A stretch of DNA of 64,000 nt from Sacculina carcini. Lineage: Eukaryota; Arthropoda; Thecostraca; Sacculinidae. Position 1 is the first letter of the stretch; every line of letters begins with the position of its first letter. Below, one piece after another: positions 39,736-50,975 of the stretch. The notes beneath the pieces were generated by a model, which saw nothing but the letters and a program-made list of their open reading frames with translations, did no database searches and was not told the DNA's origin. The stretch lies in the NCBI GenBank assembly GCA_916048095.2, contig OU696579.1, positions 9,143,163-9,207,162 on the forward strand. Direction: 5' to 3'. A program made the position numbers and the translations under genes.

Positions 39736-40898
39736 CCTTACACAGTGTGTACATCTATATACAGTGCCGGACTTAGGAAGGGCAAATAGGGCACCTGCTC
39801 AGGGACCTCCACATTTTAGGGGCCCCAAAAAGGACCAAAAAGGTGATTCTGCAAACGTGATCAAGATGACCAAAATTCATTACTGGCAGGATCGGCAATG
39901 ATGATTTCCTGGTGGAGCTTACAGCGCCCTTGGTGAGGCTTGCTTCGCTCGCCACCCGCCTCATGAAGGGTAGGCCTCCACACATAGATTGCCCAGGGAC
40001 CTTCACATGCCTAAGTCCTTGTATACAGCTTTCCATTTGATTGTTTTACTTGTTATTTCGAGTTAGAGAACATATATTCAACAGACAACTTGCATTAAAT
40101 GGACTGGAGCCTCAAGTTGACTCTAATTTATTCAAAACAGGTGAATAGTATTTGCATGTTTATGAAATTTTTTGCATTGCATGCATTCTGCTCAGTCTGC
40201 TTAGTTAAATATCTATAGGAAGACCGCGTTAGATATATCCATTTGGTTTATCTAAACAATTCTTCAGGATTTATGCTAGTAATACTCACAATCAAAAGAA
40301 AAGAAAACAATACGGAACAATAGAAACAACAACGCAAACTAAGCAATTGTAATCAGAGTAGTAGAAACCGCTTCCCAAACCCCCCGGCCAGGGAACCCGA
40401 GTATTGAGGGGCCGCGTTATATCACGCAACTACTTTTTTATCATAAAGTAGCGTATAAGAGACCCGTAAGTCCCCAGGAGACCGAAGGTTTACTCGTAAC
40501 TGCCCTTTTTTGAAGTCGGTTCTCGATTATTATGTTGATAAGGGGAGCTCCAGTAATGCTTTCGGCGAGGTAGCATAAGACCCCGCATCGGCACTGATAG
40601 AAATATTGTTTTCACATTTATTCTATAAGAGGTATATTATTTTATCATTATTACCGTAACCCAAGCTTTCACTCTACATACTCAGTCTCAAACGGTAATT
40701 GATTATGCTAAATGGATTCATCTTACCTTATTTTTTCATCAAGTTCCAGTATTAAGTTCTTCTATATTCAAGAATTTCGGTAACTTCTATATTTTTTCAT
40801 AACTATTTGGCCACTTTTGGCTAATCTCAACAATCGATTTTTTCCATAACGTTACATTAACTCGGGAGTAACACCCTTACACAGTGTGTACATCTATA
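39736..40898. repeat. Segment bounded by a 24-bp perfect direct repeat
   Basis: The same 24 bases, starting CCTTACACAGTGTGTACATC, occur at 39736-39759 and 40875-40898. The 1.1 kb between them begins with the hAT-like MITE at 39762 and also holds a GC-richer unplaced region at about 40370-40590. This could be a long target duplication or a local segmental duplication. Confidence 0.6.
39762..40021. mobile_element. hAT-like MITE
   Basis: Starts CAGTGCCGGACTTAGGAAGG and ends CCTAAGTCCTTG, giving inverted repeats around GGACTTAGG. Internal text such as GGGCACCTGCTCAGGGACCT is repeated in inverted form near the right end. No convincing 8-bp target duplication remains; only TATA is shared by the flanks. 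Confidence 0.65.
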
Positions 40899-42220
40899 AA
40901 TTGTTTCATATAAATTACATAACTTTAAGTATGCGTCAATTTTTTATTAAAAGGCTCGATTTAATTTCATCTTTTGTTGCAGCGATTGATTCGAACCAAT
41001 TTTCGAAAGGTATGCTGATCCCATGGGTCGTTCTCAGCCAGGCCTATTAACTTTCAGCTTTATCATTATAACCTCATCATAATAATTGTCTTACCTTATC
41101 AATTTCAGAAATCGATGTATTCCAGTAGCATGCCAGCAGAATTCTCCAATAAATGCGAACGATTCATTCTGATATACTCTCGCTAAGTGGTGCGATTGCC
41201 AGATTGTCTGTGGCCAGGCAAGCTGATTTGTCATAAAAGCCAAACTCCATGCTTCAAACAAGAAGCCATGCGTTCACGTCCAGACTGTGTTGTGAATTCT
41301 GTCAAGAATAATCTGTCCGATGGAATAATGAAATGAATCATTCTTGGAAAAGTGAAAAATTTATATTAATAAAATCAATTTTTCATTATTTCATCAAGCT
41401 CACCTTCAACTGAAGTCTGTATTCGGAAGTTCACATGGATTTGTGGACCAGTTGGAAGTGACTTCATCTGCACCTGTGCGCGCCTATATTACTGGGACCC
41501 AGCTTCATCAAACAACATTAAAAAAGTCACTGCAATTTCAAGTTGAGAAACCTGCCTTGGAGTTTTGTAGGTTTTCGATCAAAAAGTCACGAAGAGAATG
41601 GTCATACACTATTCCAATAATATCAACAGGCACACTGATATGATAGCTTCCCCAGCGCACAGCATAATATGAATAGTCAAGGTTTCATTGTACAATATTT
41701 TTAGCTTTATTGAATTGGATAGCGCATGCCGCCAAATTCGATTTAACTAAAAATAAATAACCTTAACTAGCGATCGTCCATACAGCCCGTATAAAGATGA
41801 TGTACGCTTGCATGAGTTCACCCGGGTTCCGTTCGTCGACGCAAATAGAGCAACGTGACTCCACCATGCTTGTAGGAGCTCATCGCCTCTGGATAACTCC
41901 TAGACACAACTGCATGCATTATTATTGTATCGCTCATAACGAAAAAAGTGACACAAAAAGTATGCAAGGGATTTATGCTGTATCATGATAACTTACATGT
42001 GGAAAAGCTGGGAAATTGGAAAAAGCAAAGGAAGGGAAAGGAGTAATACGGCATTCTAAAGGACACGTCACGGAACACAAACATTCGGGTACTAACAAAT
42101 ATTGATCATATTGAATAACAAATAACAAAACCAATAAAGCCCATGGCTAGATTCTATTCACATGACCAGAACCTGTAGAACATTTACTGGGCTCATTGAA
42201 TTTACATACAACACAAACAA
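40899..42220. other. Non-coding, no feature seen
   Basis: No domain recognised. TTTTGTTGCAG followed 27 bases later by AAAGGTATGC near 40975-41015 looks like a tiny exon, but the sequence between is too short to judge. Confidence 0.4.
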
Positions 42221-42660
<440 letters not shown>

Positions 42661-43020
42661 CGAATGCACAAACATACAAACATGAACAAACATATCACAC
42701 AAATATATCAAAACACATCACACGAACATAACAAAACATATCAAACATATCACACATACACATCAAAACATATCACACAAACATAACAAAACATATCACA
42801 CAACCATAACAAAACATATCACACAACCATAACAAAATATATCACACATACATATAAAAATATATCACACAACATATATAAACATATCAAACATATCACA
42901 CAAACATATATAAACATATCACACAAACATATATAAACATATCATACAAACATATATAAACATATCATATAAACATATATAAACATATCACAGAAACATA
43001 TCAAAACATATCACACCAAC
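42661..43020. repeat. AT-rich tandem repeat, about 23-bp unit
   Basis: Repeated AAACATATCACACAAACATA-type units, most regular at 42880-43000, probably derived from the neighbouring CA-rich tract. Confidence 0.85.
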
Positions 43021-43024
43021 ATAT

Positions 43025-43557
43025 GCAACATCGCTATTTGTGGCCGCTCCAAAGTCACACATGACAACAGCTTGAAAGGTTTCCGAGGTTGCAGGCTGTT
43101 TTGACGTTGCACAGAGGTGTGACCTGACCATCAACTCAAACAAGTGTCTACGCTCAGTCAATTATTTTAATCGTGGATCATGTCTTGCCCAATCATCAGG
43201 TTCACTCACAGCCGTGGATAATGCGACCAGTAATGAAAACAAGCTTGCCAACCGACAATGTGGAGCTGAAAAAGTCATTGGGTCTGTTATTTCATTAAGC
43301 AAAATGAATTCCCAAATTCCTCGAAAAATTCCACCTTTAATAGACGTATCAAAAATAGCGTTGTCGGAGGTTGTCATTGAATCGTTGAGACAGCTGAAAC
43401 TAGAAATATATAATGCCACCTTGCTTGCCATAGACGAGCACCTTCTTTTTGTCGTAGAAATGGACACTTAAGCGCATCCAATTGCTGTTTTGCTGTCCCA
43501 AGATGGTAAGCCTGTGGAGTACTTCTACCGTTCGCTTTTCCAGACCCAGACAACGCC
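43025..43557 (+). pseudogene. Ty3/gypsy-like pol remnant (RT end to RNase H start)
   Basis: Plus-strand frames carry pieces of an LTR-retrotransposon polymerase in the right order. First comes KSHMTT and, after a stop, a FDVAQRCDLTINSNKC-like piece, the usual end of the RT palm. A degraded linker follows. Then comes LLAIDEHLLFVVEMDT, and after a stop codon AHPIAVLLSQDGKPVEYFYR, which corresponds to the conserved 'VETDASxxAIxAxLxQxGRPVAFxSR' start of the RNase H region. At least two stop codons interrupt it. No long terminal repeats or gag were found. It is inactive. Confidence 0.65.
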
Positions 43558-43580
43558 ACCTAGATAGATAGGTGGCGTTG
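43551..43580. repeat. Short perfect palindrome (CGCCACCTAGATA family)
   Basis: Twelve-base arms, CAACGCCACCTA and TAGGTGGCGTTG, around GATAGA. The same arm core recurs in the palindrome at 54895-54948. Confidence 0.85.
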
Positions 43581-44096
43581 ACCCAGATGAAGCAATACTT
43601 CATCGAGTGAGATGCGTGTGTTATCTTCGAATATGTCAAGAAGTGGCGCCACTTCATGCTAGTGTAAAACTGCCGTTTGATTACACACCAGCAGTCCGTT
43701 GGCTTTATGTCTGATAAAGAGAAAAACGGCAAAATAAAGAAATAAATATAATTCAGTAAAAATTAAAATTGAACTGTTTCTCCTACGATATCACGTATCG
43801 TCCCGGAACGCAGATTTTGTTGTTGTTGATACGCTGTCCAGGACATTTGAATTTTCGGCTTCTTTCACATATGTCGACGATCTCGTCCACAGTTCAGTGT
43901 CATCACAATGTAAGAAACGATTCATTTTGTGAGATAATGGAAACTCCCGCTTTCTATCGAAGACGAAATTTTGTTTAATTATTTTTAAATCCAACAGGAG
44001 CATTTCAATCAATTCCAGCTTTCAAAAACGACAGGAACATCCACAAAGCCTCCATATTGTTATTGATATTTTAGCAATAACTTCTAGGAAATTCAA

Positions 44097-44345
44097 TAGC
44101 ATAGGAGGAGTGCAAGCACTATTATACCCTGCGGTGGCCCCATGTACTCCAGTACATGGGGCCAGATGTAGAGAGAAAGAGAGTTCGAAAAGTAAAGGTC
44201 AATAAGATGAAAGCTAATGGAGAAAGAGTCAAAAGAAATAAACAATGAATAGAATAAAAACATAAGATCAGCAACCTAAATTTAAGCGTATATATAAAAT
44301 GGCGCAACATGCTGATTAAGATAATACAGTAACGCAAGAATCAAC
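44097..44345 (-). mobile_element. LINE family B 3' end with stem-loop
   Basis: In reverse orientation this shares TACATGGGGCCACC and the AGTGCTTGCACTC segment with the 3' ends at 19300-19525 and 56079-56300. This copy keeps a perfect 13-bp-arm hairpin at 44136-44163 (GGCCCCATGTACT/AGTACATGGGGCC). Such a hairpin could be the structure the element's reverse transcriptase recognises. The boundary away from the 3' end is uncertain. Confidence 0.65.
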
Positions 44346-44529
44346 TCATCATATAATCAAATCAAAATGATAATGAAGAAGATAAAAAATGAATAAATAT
44401 ATGAAAATGAATGATCAGTCAATGTGTAAATGTCTTTATGTCCTCAATAAAAATTCAATGAACAAATCAGAGAAGTTATTCAATAACAACTTAAGAACTA
44501 TACAATCATTCAGAAACACCACATACATG

Positions 44530-44534
<5 letters not shown>

Positions 44535-44584
<50 letters not shown>

Positions 44585-44611
44585 ACGCACACACACATAC
44601 ACACACAATCA

Positions 44612-44658
<47 letters not shown>
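44535..44658. repeat. Two (CA)n tracts
   Basis: Pure CA at 44535-44580 and at 44613-44657, separated by a mixed stretch. Confidence 0.97.
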
Positions 44659-44659
<1 letters not shown>

Positions 44660-45198
44660 TGCACACGGCTGCACATATCATATATGGAAAAATATTGCTT
44701 AGATATGTAATGCTAAATTTATTGGAATGTATTGCATTTGTTTGCATGTACGTGTGTGGGCGGCTGCTTGTGAGTAAATATGATATTGGGTACGATATAT
44801 ATTGGTTATTGGGTGTCGGAATAATGACAACAATAATAGAAATAGGGTATTAGGATATAGGGTACAATACAAGTATTGGGAAACTGAGTATTGGATACAG
44901 GGGGTCCGCCATATTCGACCGCTCACAATTCGATATTTCGCGAATTCGACAGCGCCTTATTTATACCCCAAGCCTCATGGTTTGACAGAAATACTCGCAA
45001 ATTCGACATTCAAGTTTCATGCGCCGCCATCACAATTCAAATATCGTGCGCCACCCTCCCGACATTGTCCTGCGCGCCGCCGCCACACATCGTTCCTCAG
45101 TCTCGCACCAGTCGTCGACGTGACTGAGCGATCAGCTGCTCCACCTTCATCATCAGCCGCGCAAACCTACCTCCGCCCCCACGCCTTAGAAACATATT

Positions 45199-46392
45199 TT
45201 GCTGCCTCTCAAAGATGAGCTAGAACTTATAAGGAAATGTGAGGCAGATATGACTCACTCAGCCATAGCAGAGGAAATGGGTGTCCCCAGATCTACAGTG
45301 TCAGCAATTTGGAAGAACAGGGACAATTATCGCCAGGCAGCTACTTCAACATCATCTACAACAACTCTTGTTCTTTGTGCCGCAAGGGACTCCCGTCTCA
45401 ACACGATGAAGGACATGTTGATCAAGTGGATGGATAACATCTTGATCAAGTGGATGGATAACATCTTGATCAAGTGGATGGATAACATCTTGATCAAGTG
45501 GATGGATAACATGTTGATCAAGTGGATGGATAACATCTTGATCAAGTTGATGGATAACATGTTGATCATTTGGATGGATAACATCTTGATCAATTGGATG
45601 GATAACATGTTGATGAAGTTGATGGATAACATCTTGATCAAGTGGATGGATAACATCTTGATCAAGTGGATGGATAACATCTTGATCAAGTGGATGGATA
45701 ACATGATGATCAAGTGGATGGATAACATCTTGATCAAGTTGATGGAGGACATGCTGATCAAGTGGATGGATAACATCTTGATCAAGTGGATGGATAACAT
45801 ATTGATCAAGTGGATGGATAACATCTTGATCAAGTGGATGGATAACATCTTGATCAAGTGGATGGAGGACATGCTGATCAAGTGGATGGATAACATCTTG
45901 ATCAAGTGGATGGATAACATGTTGATCAAGTGGATGGATAACATGTTGATCAAGTGGATGAAGGACATGTTGATCAAGTGGATGGATAACATGTTGATCG
46001 AGTGGATGGATAACATGCTGATCAAGTGGATGAAGGACATGTTGATCAAGTGGATGGATAACATGTTGATCAAGTGGATGGATAACATGTTGATCAAGAG
46101 GATGGGTAACATGTTGATCAAGTGGATGAAGGACATGTTGATCAAGTGGATGGAGGACATGCTGATCAAGTGGATGAAGGACATGTTGATCAAGTGGATG
46201 GAGGATATGCTGATCAAGTGGATGGAGGACATGCTGATCAAGTGGATGGAGGATATGCTGATCAAGTGGATGGAGGACATGTTGATCAAGTGGATGGAGG
46301 ACAGGACACATTGCAAAATGCCCATTAGCCTGGAACTTGTGGGAGAATGTGCCTTGTCACTGTGGGAGGACTTTCAGGCATTACTGACTTAG
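45199..46392 (+). pseudogene. pogo/CENP-B-type HTH domain fused to a 24-bp repeat frame
   Basis: The first about 55 codons read LPLKDELELIRKCEADMT, then HSAIAEEMGVPRSTVSAIWK and NRDNYRQ. This is the N-terminal psq/CENP-B helix-turn-helix of pogo-type transposases (consensus LSLKxKLEVIxxxExGxSxxxVAxxFGVxxSTVSxIxKNR). In a full enzyme it binds the terminal repeats. After about 70 residues the frame enters about 37 copies of an 8-residue unit (DNILIKWM) encoded by the 24-bp array, then 30 unrelated residues and a stop. There is no ATG at the expected start and no DDE domain. The fused frame may be fortuitous, because the array stays open in other frames too. Confidence 0.65.
45406..46301. repeat. 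24-bp minisatellite
   Basis: About 37 copies of a 24-base unit, GATAACATCTTGATCAAG plus TGGATG, with GAGGAC and AAGGAC variants concentrated towards the right end. Opposite-strand frames of 319 and 332 codons are products of the period. Confidence 0.96.
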
Positions 46393-46460
46393 TCTTAGTT
46401 TAATATTAATGATTCAGTCTTAGTATATTTAGTGATATTTTAGGGATCTGGGCTGGAGGT

Positions 46461-48050
46461 GGGTCCCTATCCTCCTAATTATAATGTATTCCTTTGGGAA
46501 AAGCAGTTTTACGGTTCTACCAATGATAGACCGCCTCATCCCCGTCGAATTGCTGGAACCCCCTGCACTAGATACGCTATGGATATTGGAATATCGGTTA
46601 CGATTATCCATACGCAATTATGGAATCTGATTTGAGCTCTATCTGGAATGTAGTATATTCAGTGATTTTCAGCGTAACATCATCAGGCGCCTTAAATGGA
46701 TGCGTTACTCTCAAGAGTTACAAGTACAGTAATGCATGCAAGAAAATTAACAAATACATGGGTTCAGTGTAATCGGCAACACATTCTAAACATTTTCTAA
46801 GATATCTTCTAATCACCTTTTCTAAACATTTTTCTACATAATAGTGGTGAATAATACATCCGATAATTATTTAGAAAAATACTTGCACTGATTGTTACCA
46901 CATGAACCGCCAAACACGACAGTGCTAATGTGCTGCATTATTTAGAAAAGCGTGTATCGAGCGTGCTTGTTCATCGGCCAAGTTTGCGTTATGTTGAGTA
47001 TTTAAATAAACTAGACTTGGATACACTTTCAGGCAATATGTTTTTATTACCAGGAAACCAAATTTGCATAGTTCGCTAAATCTTTTGTCCACAATTTCAG
47101 CTTAAAAGTAAAAATAATTACTACAAAGTGAAATGTCAATATCAAGATGTGATGATGTGTTGATAGTAAATTTGTTAATATATATGTAGTAACTATTTTA
47201 ATAATACTATTTTTATCTAAATTTTTCTGCTTATATATTTTTTTATATAATAATTATTGTTCAAACTTCTGCGGTAAATAATCTAGCTTTTGTGAGAAAT
47301 GAAAATAAGCATTCAAATCAGGCGAATCTGACTAAAAATATTGTTCTTTGAAAAAACCAGGGGTTTTTGGGTTTTATTCCAAAAAAAAACATTTTTACAA
47401 ACCCTGATTTTAATATCCTGAGGTGCATCCTGTACAGTGTACACAAATATAGCTATTTTACTTTATACTGATATAATCGTTTTCGTGGGAATATTTATGG
47501 CTTATAAAATGTAATGTTATTTTATCTAATTAGCTTTCCGCTCTATGGGAGCTCAGTGAGAGGCAAGAAATTCAGATATGATATTTCCATTTTGATAAGC
47601 GTATTTCACAAAAATTATATATGAGAGCAAGATTCAGTTACACTTCGCGAACATTGATACCATATTTAGTGTGATCAAATTAAGATCGTAGATAATAAGA
47701 CTTGCATTCTATGCATAATTCAAGCTTTATCATCGAAAACCGTAATTTTCAACAAAGTTTCAAGCAATATGCATGCACAAATTGGAATAAATATTCTTAG
47801 TCAATTGCACTTACTTGAGCTTTCTAGCGAAGATTTCGCATAAGTTTTGGCGCCACTCAGAACGTATGTCATGTGTTTCTGTGTCCAAAAATATCACGTT
47901 ATTACAATTAACATGGACGAAGGTACTACTTTGCGCATACTATCAACTTATAGTATTTCCGATACCCTCACTCAAACAGGTGCAATTATTGGCTCAGTGA
48001 CTTCAACGCCGTGAAATGATTAATAAAATAATATCGACTCATGAGAATAT
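46461..48050. other. Non-coding, no feature seen
   Basis: AT-rich DNA without recognisable genes or repeats. Confidence 0.5.
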
Positions 48051-48054
48051 TACA

Positions 48055-48132
<78 letters not shown>

Positions 48133-48184
48133 TAGACACACACATGCACACACACCCATACACACACATGCACACACACACACA
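48055..48184. repeat. (CA)n microsatellite
   Basis: Pure CA to about 48130, then CA-rich mixed repeats. Confidence 0.97.
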
Positions 48185-48565
48185 ATCACGCGCGTGCGGT
48201 AGCTAGCTACCATGCATAATGACACTGATCGTGTACAGACCACTACTACGGTGACAGACGAATGATTGAGCGGTGACAGTAATGGTGAAAAACAGCAAAG
48301 TGCTACTCCAATCAGCTGCAATTACCACATTGGCAAGCTTACAGGAGAATGATTCCACACACGTGCTTGCAAACATTACTTCGGATAATCATCATTAGAC
48401 TTCTCTGTAGAGTAAGCGTCGTTTGCTTCGTGAATGTTTCACCGTTATAATACGGGTACATATCCGTCGTTGCGTGTTGCCATTGCTTGATGTGGTATAC
48501 TTGTGTTGCTTGTGTGTAAAAGCAGACGGATTGTTGTCATTGTTCATCAGAATGCACTCTGAAAC

Positions 48566-48566
<1 letters not shown>

Positions 48567-48615
<49 letters not shown>
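48567..48615. repeat. (CA)n microsatellite
   Basis: Pure CA tract. A short perfect hairpin (GGTCTTAGATA/TATCTAAGACC, 48664-48687) lies about 50 bases downstream. Confidence 0.95.
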
Positions 48616-48620
<5 letters not shown>

Positions 48621-49083
48621 ATGACAATTTGAGCCATTTATATACTTTCCTGTGATGAGCGACGGTCTTAGATAACTATCTAAGACCTCGCTATGGCCTC
48701 CTAATATAATAGAAGACCATATATTAAGTGGATTCGGCAAACCAAGAATAAATGGAAAATTATAAAATGAATACCGAATCACGAAATGGTGCAATTTATT
48801 AGAATTTTTTATATACATGGATATATAGACTCGCTAATAACTGAAATTAATTCAACCATATTCATACAGATGCCATACACTTTTTACAAAAATACACTGT
48901 TCTTTGATAGTAGCAGCTTTTCAGTACGTTAAGTAATCTCAATCAGATTCGACGATACCTCTTTCGATCGATATTCACAGACTGTTCATATATTGCTGTT
49001 CATTTTATATTTACACACACACACACACACACGCACATACACAAACACTTTGTGTGGTGTTACTTTTTTCCTTAGCTGATTTT

Positions 49084-49204
49084 GATTACAATATCCCAAT
49101 ATACTGAGCTCATCAGAATTATCGGGGGGTATAATTACATATTCATACCCCAGTCAAATTATCGTGGGTATATATCCTCATACCCCCCAGTATCTACTCC
49201 CATG
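49084..49204 (+). mobile_element. 3' fragment of the CATGGGCGTAAAT MITE
   Basis: Aligns with the right third of the elements at 57854-58211 and 62889-63242: GATTTTGATTACAATAT, AGAATTATCGGGGGGTATAA, CATATTCATACCCC. It ends ATCTACTCCCATG in place of ATTTACGCCCATG. The left part is missing, making this the most diverged of three copies. Confidence 0.8.
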
Positions 49205-49540
49205 TATGTGTGCTTTGAAAACAAATTCGAAATTAAAATAAGAACATAGCGTACATTACAGATTAGAACTAGTCATCGCAGAATAGGAAAAAGAGACGAA
49301 ATGGAAGGAAAAAAGAAGAAAGTCTGCTCCGTACAAAAGAAAAGCATGACTATAACCTCACACTTGCTTGACCAGATACGATTATTGTAAACGCACAGGA
49401 AAGAATATAATGCATTATCAGATGCGTTAGGGTTCATCAACACTTCAAGATCACTTACAAAACCTCAAGCACTGACAGACACTCAAAAACAATTTTCTCC
49501 AACGCTTCACCCAATCACATACACGGACATAGTTGCCACA

Positions 49541-49672
49541 TACAGCTCGGACACTCCCACACAGATGCAGCTCGGACAATCCCACACAGATACAGCTCGG
49601 ACATTCCCACACAGATGCAGCTCGGACAATCCCACACAGATGCAGCTCGGACAATCCCACACAGATGTGGTC
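49541..49672. repeat. 25-bp tandem repeat
   Basis: Five to six copies of a unit made of ATGCAGCTCGGACAATCCCA plus CACAG. The derived frames (SVWDCPSCICVG) have no meaning as protein. Confidence 0.92.
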
Positions 49673-49744
49673 CGATGCGACCTGCACATAAGCTAACAGT
49701 GAAGTCAAACATGACCGAACCAAGCGAAAATGTGTGGGGATACA

Positions 49745-49997
49745 CAGAGCCGTTGCGAGGACTTATGCCTCCCCAAAGGCAACACTTGGGGCCCCCATTA
49801 TAAATATAGTACCAAATAATGACTTTATTTATTAGACATAATCACAATACAAGCTCAGGTGAAAACATTTGAGCAAACAGGTAAAGGATATACATAATAA
49901 ATATGATAAATTTTTATATCAAACTTGAATCAGCGGGGCCCCTCAGCATTCGGCCCCCGCCGGCCGGGGGGTACGGGGGGCGGTTGCTACGGCTCTG
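49745..49997. mobile_element. hAT-type MITE with 8-bp target duplication
   Basis: Ends CAGAGCCGTTGCGAGG and TTGCTACGGCTCTG are inverted repeats of about 14 bp. The flanks GGGATACA (49737-49744) and CGGATACA (49998-50005) match at 7 of 8 positions. Sub-terminal regions are rich in CCCC/GGGG and the middle is AT-rich. It is 253 bp long with no coding capacity. Confidence 0.82.
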
Positions 49998-50005
49998 CGG
50001 ATACA

Positions 50006-50711
50006 GACCAAGAATACATAGTGTGGGGAAACTCAGCAGAAGAAACAAGGAAACTTGCAGTTGATGCCATCATTCAGCTAGTCAGGTGACACTGCGGGAC
50101 AAATACATGTTACGTACACAACCGTCTACGCGAACATCACACAAACAAACGCGTTCTCACACTGTCGCAGACAATATACATAGTCAATGGAAAAGACGTC
50201 AATCACTTTCTGTGGATTCAAATTGGCCGGGGATGTGGTCACATGACTCGATAATAATCTTGCTGCGGCTTATGGCACAACTACGCTTTTGTCGGTGGGG
50301 CAAAAAAGGCGAGAGGCGTCCTCGACTTCTGCAGCTGGATGAGCTAGTTTGTTGCTGGATTTGCAGAGAAGACGGCGAATTTGTCGGCATTGACAAATCG
50401 AGATATATAATTTGTTCGGGCTGACGCGCACGCTTCCAAATTTAAAGTTTTCCTGTAGCACATCACTAGCGTGAAGCATTGCATCGGCTCAATTCCGAAA
50501 TAAAGATCGTAGTGGCACCAGCGACACATGAACCCGCACAATTATTTCTCAAATCACAAAGGCGGGAGGAAAAGCTATCACGTATTTGAGCAAACGATTC
50601 ACTCCTGCACAGCTTAGACATTCTGTGTCTGAACACAGAGGCTGTCGCGCAATCAATGCCATCGAAAAATGGAGACAGTTATCCTGGTAGAACAAGTTTA
50701 TACTGCGTATC
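50006..50711. other. No supported gene
   Basis: Open frames at 50086-50424 (plus) and 50199-50541 (minus) overlap each other and show no recognisable domain. I treat this as non-coding. Confidence 0.4.
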
Positions 50712-50975
50712 CACTGGTGGATCCGAGGGAGGCTCAGGGGGCTGACCCCCGCAAATGTTTCCATCAATTTCTCATAGCCAAGATGTTCACTAAAAGAGAA
50801 CAAGAAAGGTATCTTTCTGTGTAATTTGTTTATATAAGAATTACCGCAAAGCATACTCGCACATTATTGTGTGTGTATATATCATTGAAAAATGGCCATA
50901 TCATGACCTTCATCCGCTACCTATTCACTCACACATCATTCAGCCCCCCGAATTTGCACTCTGCATCAGCTTCGG
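50712..50975. mobile_element. hAT-like MITE, diverged copy
   Basis: Left end CACTGGTGGATCCGAGGGAGG. The interior matches the element at 54424-54700 over long stretches (TTCACTAAAAGAG, GCACATTATTGTGTGTG, ATCATTGAAAAATG, CATTCAGCCCCCC). The right end is eroded and no target duplication can be seen. Confidence 0.75.

Larger units (their letters stand above)
44899..46460 (+). mobile_element. pogo/Tigger-type transposon fragment with internal minisatellite
   Basis: The left end, ACAGGGGGTCCGCCATATTCG, followed by repeated ATTCGA motifs, resembles the ends of pogo/Tigger elements (CAGTGGACCCTCGAxxATTCGA-like). A CENP-B/pogo DNA-binding domain follows from 45199, then a 24-bp array, then a short tail. 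No matching right terminal repeat or catalytic DDE domain was found, so the element is 3'-incomplete. Confidence 0.65.

Noticed and set aside
45327-46325. 332- and 319-codon minus frames
   Set aside because: Antisense of the 24-bp array. The only family-level signal, the psq/CENP-B domain, is on the plus strand.
48664-48687. 11-bp-arm hairpin as a terminator
   Set aside because: Eukaryotic context, no gene ends nearby and no T-run follows. It is only a short chance-level palindrome.
49541-49672. Possible CRISPR-like array
   Set aside because: The 25-bp units are directly tandem with no unique spacers. The other tandem arrays (18.0, 25.1, 28.2, 31.6, 45.4 kb) fail in the same way, and the genome is eukaryotic.
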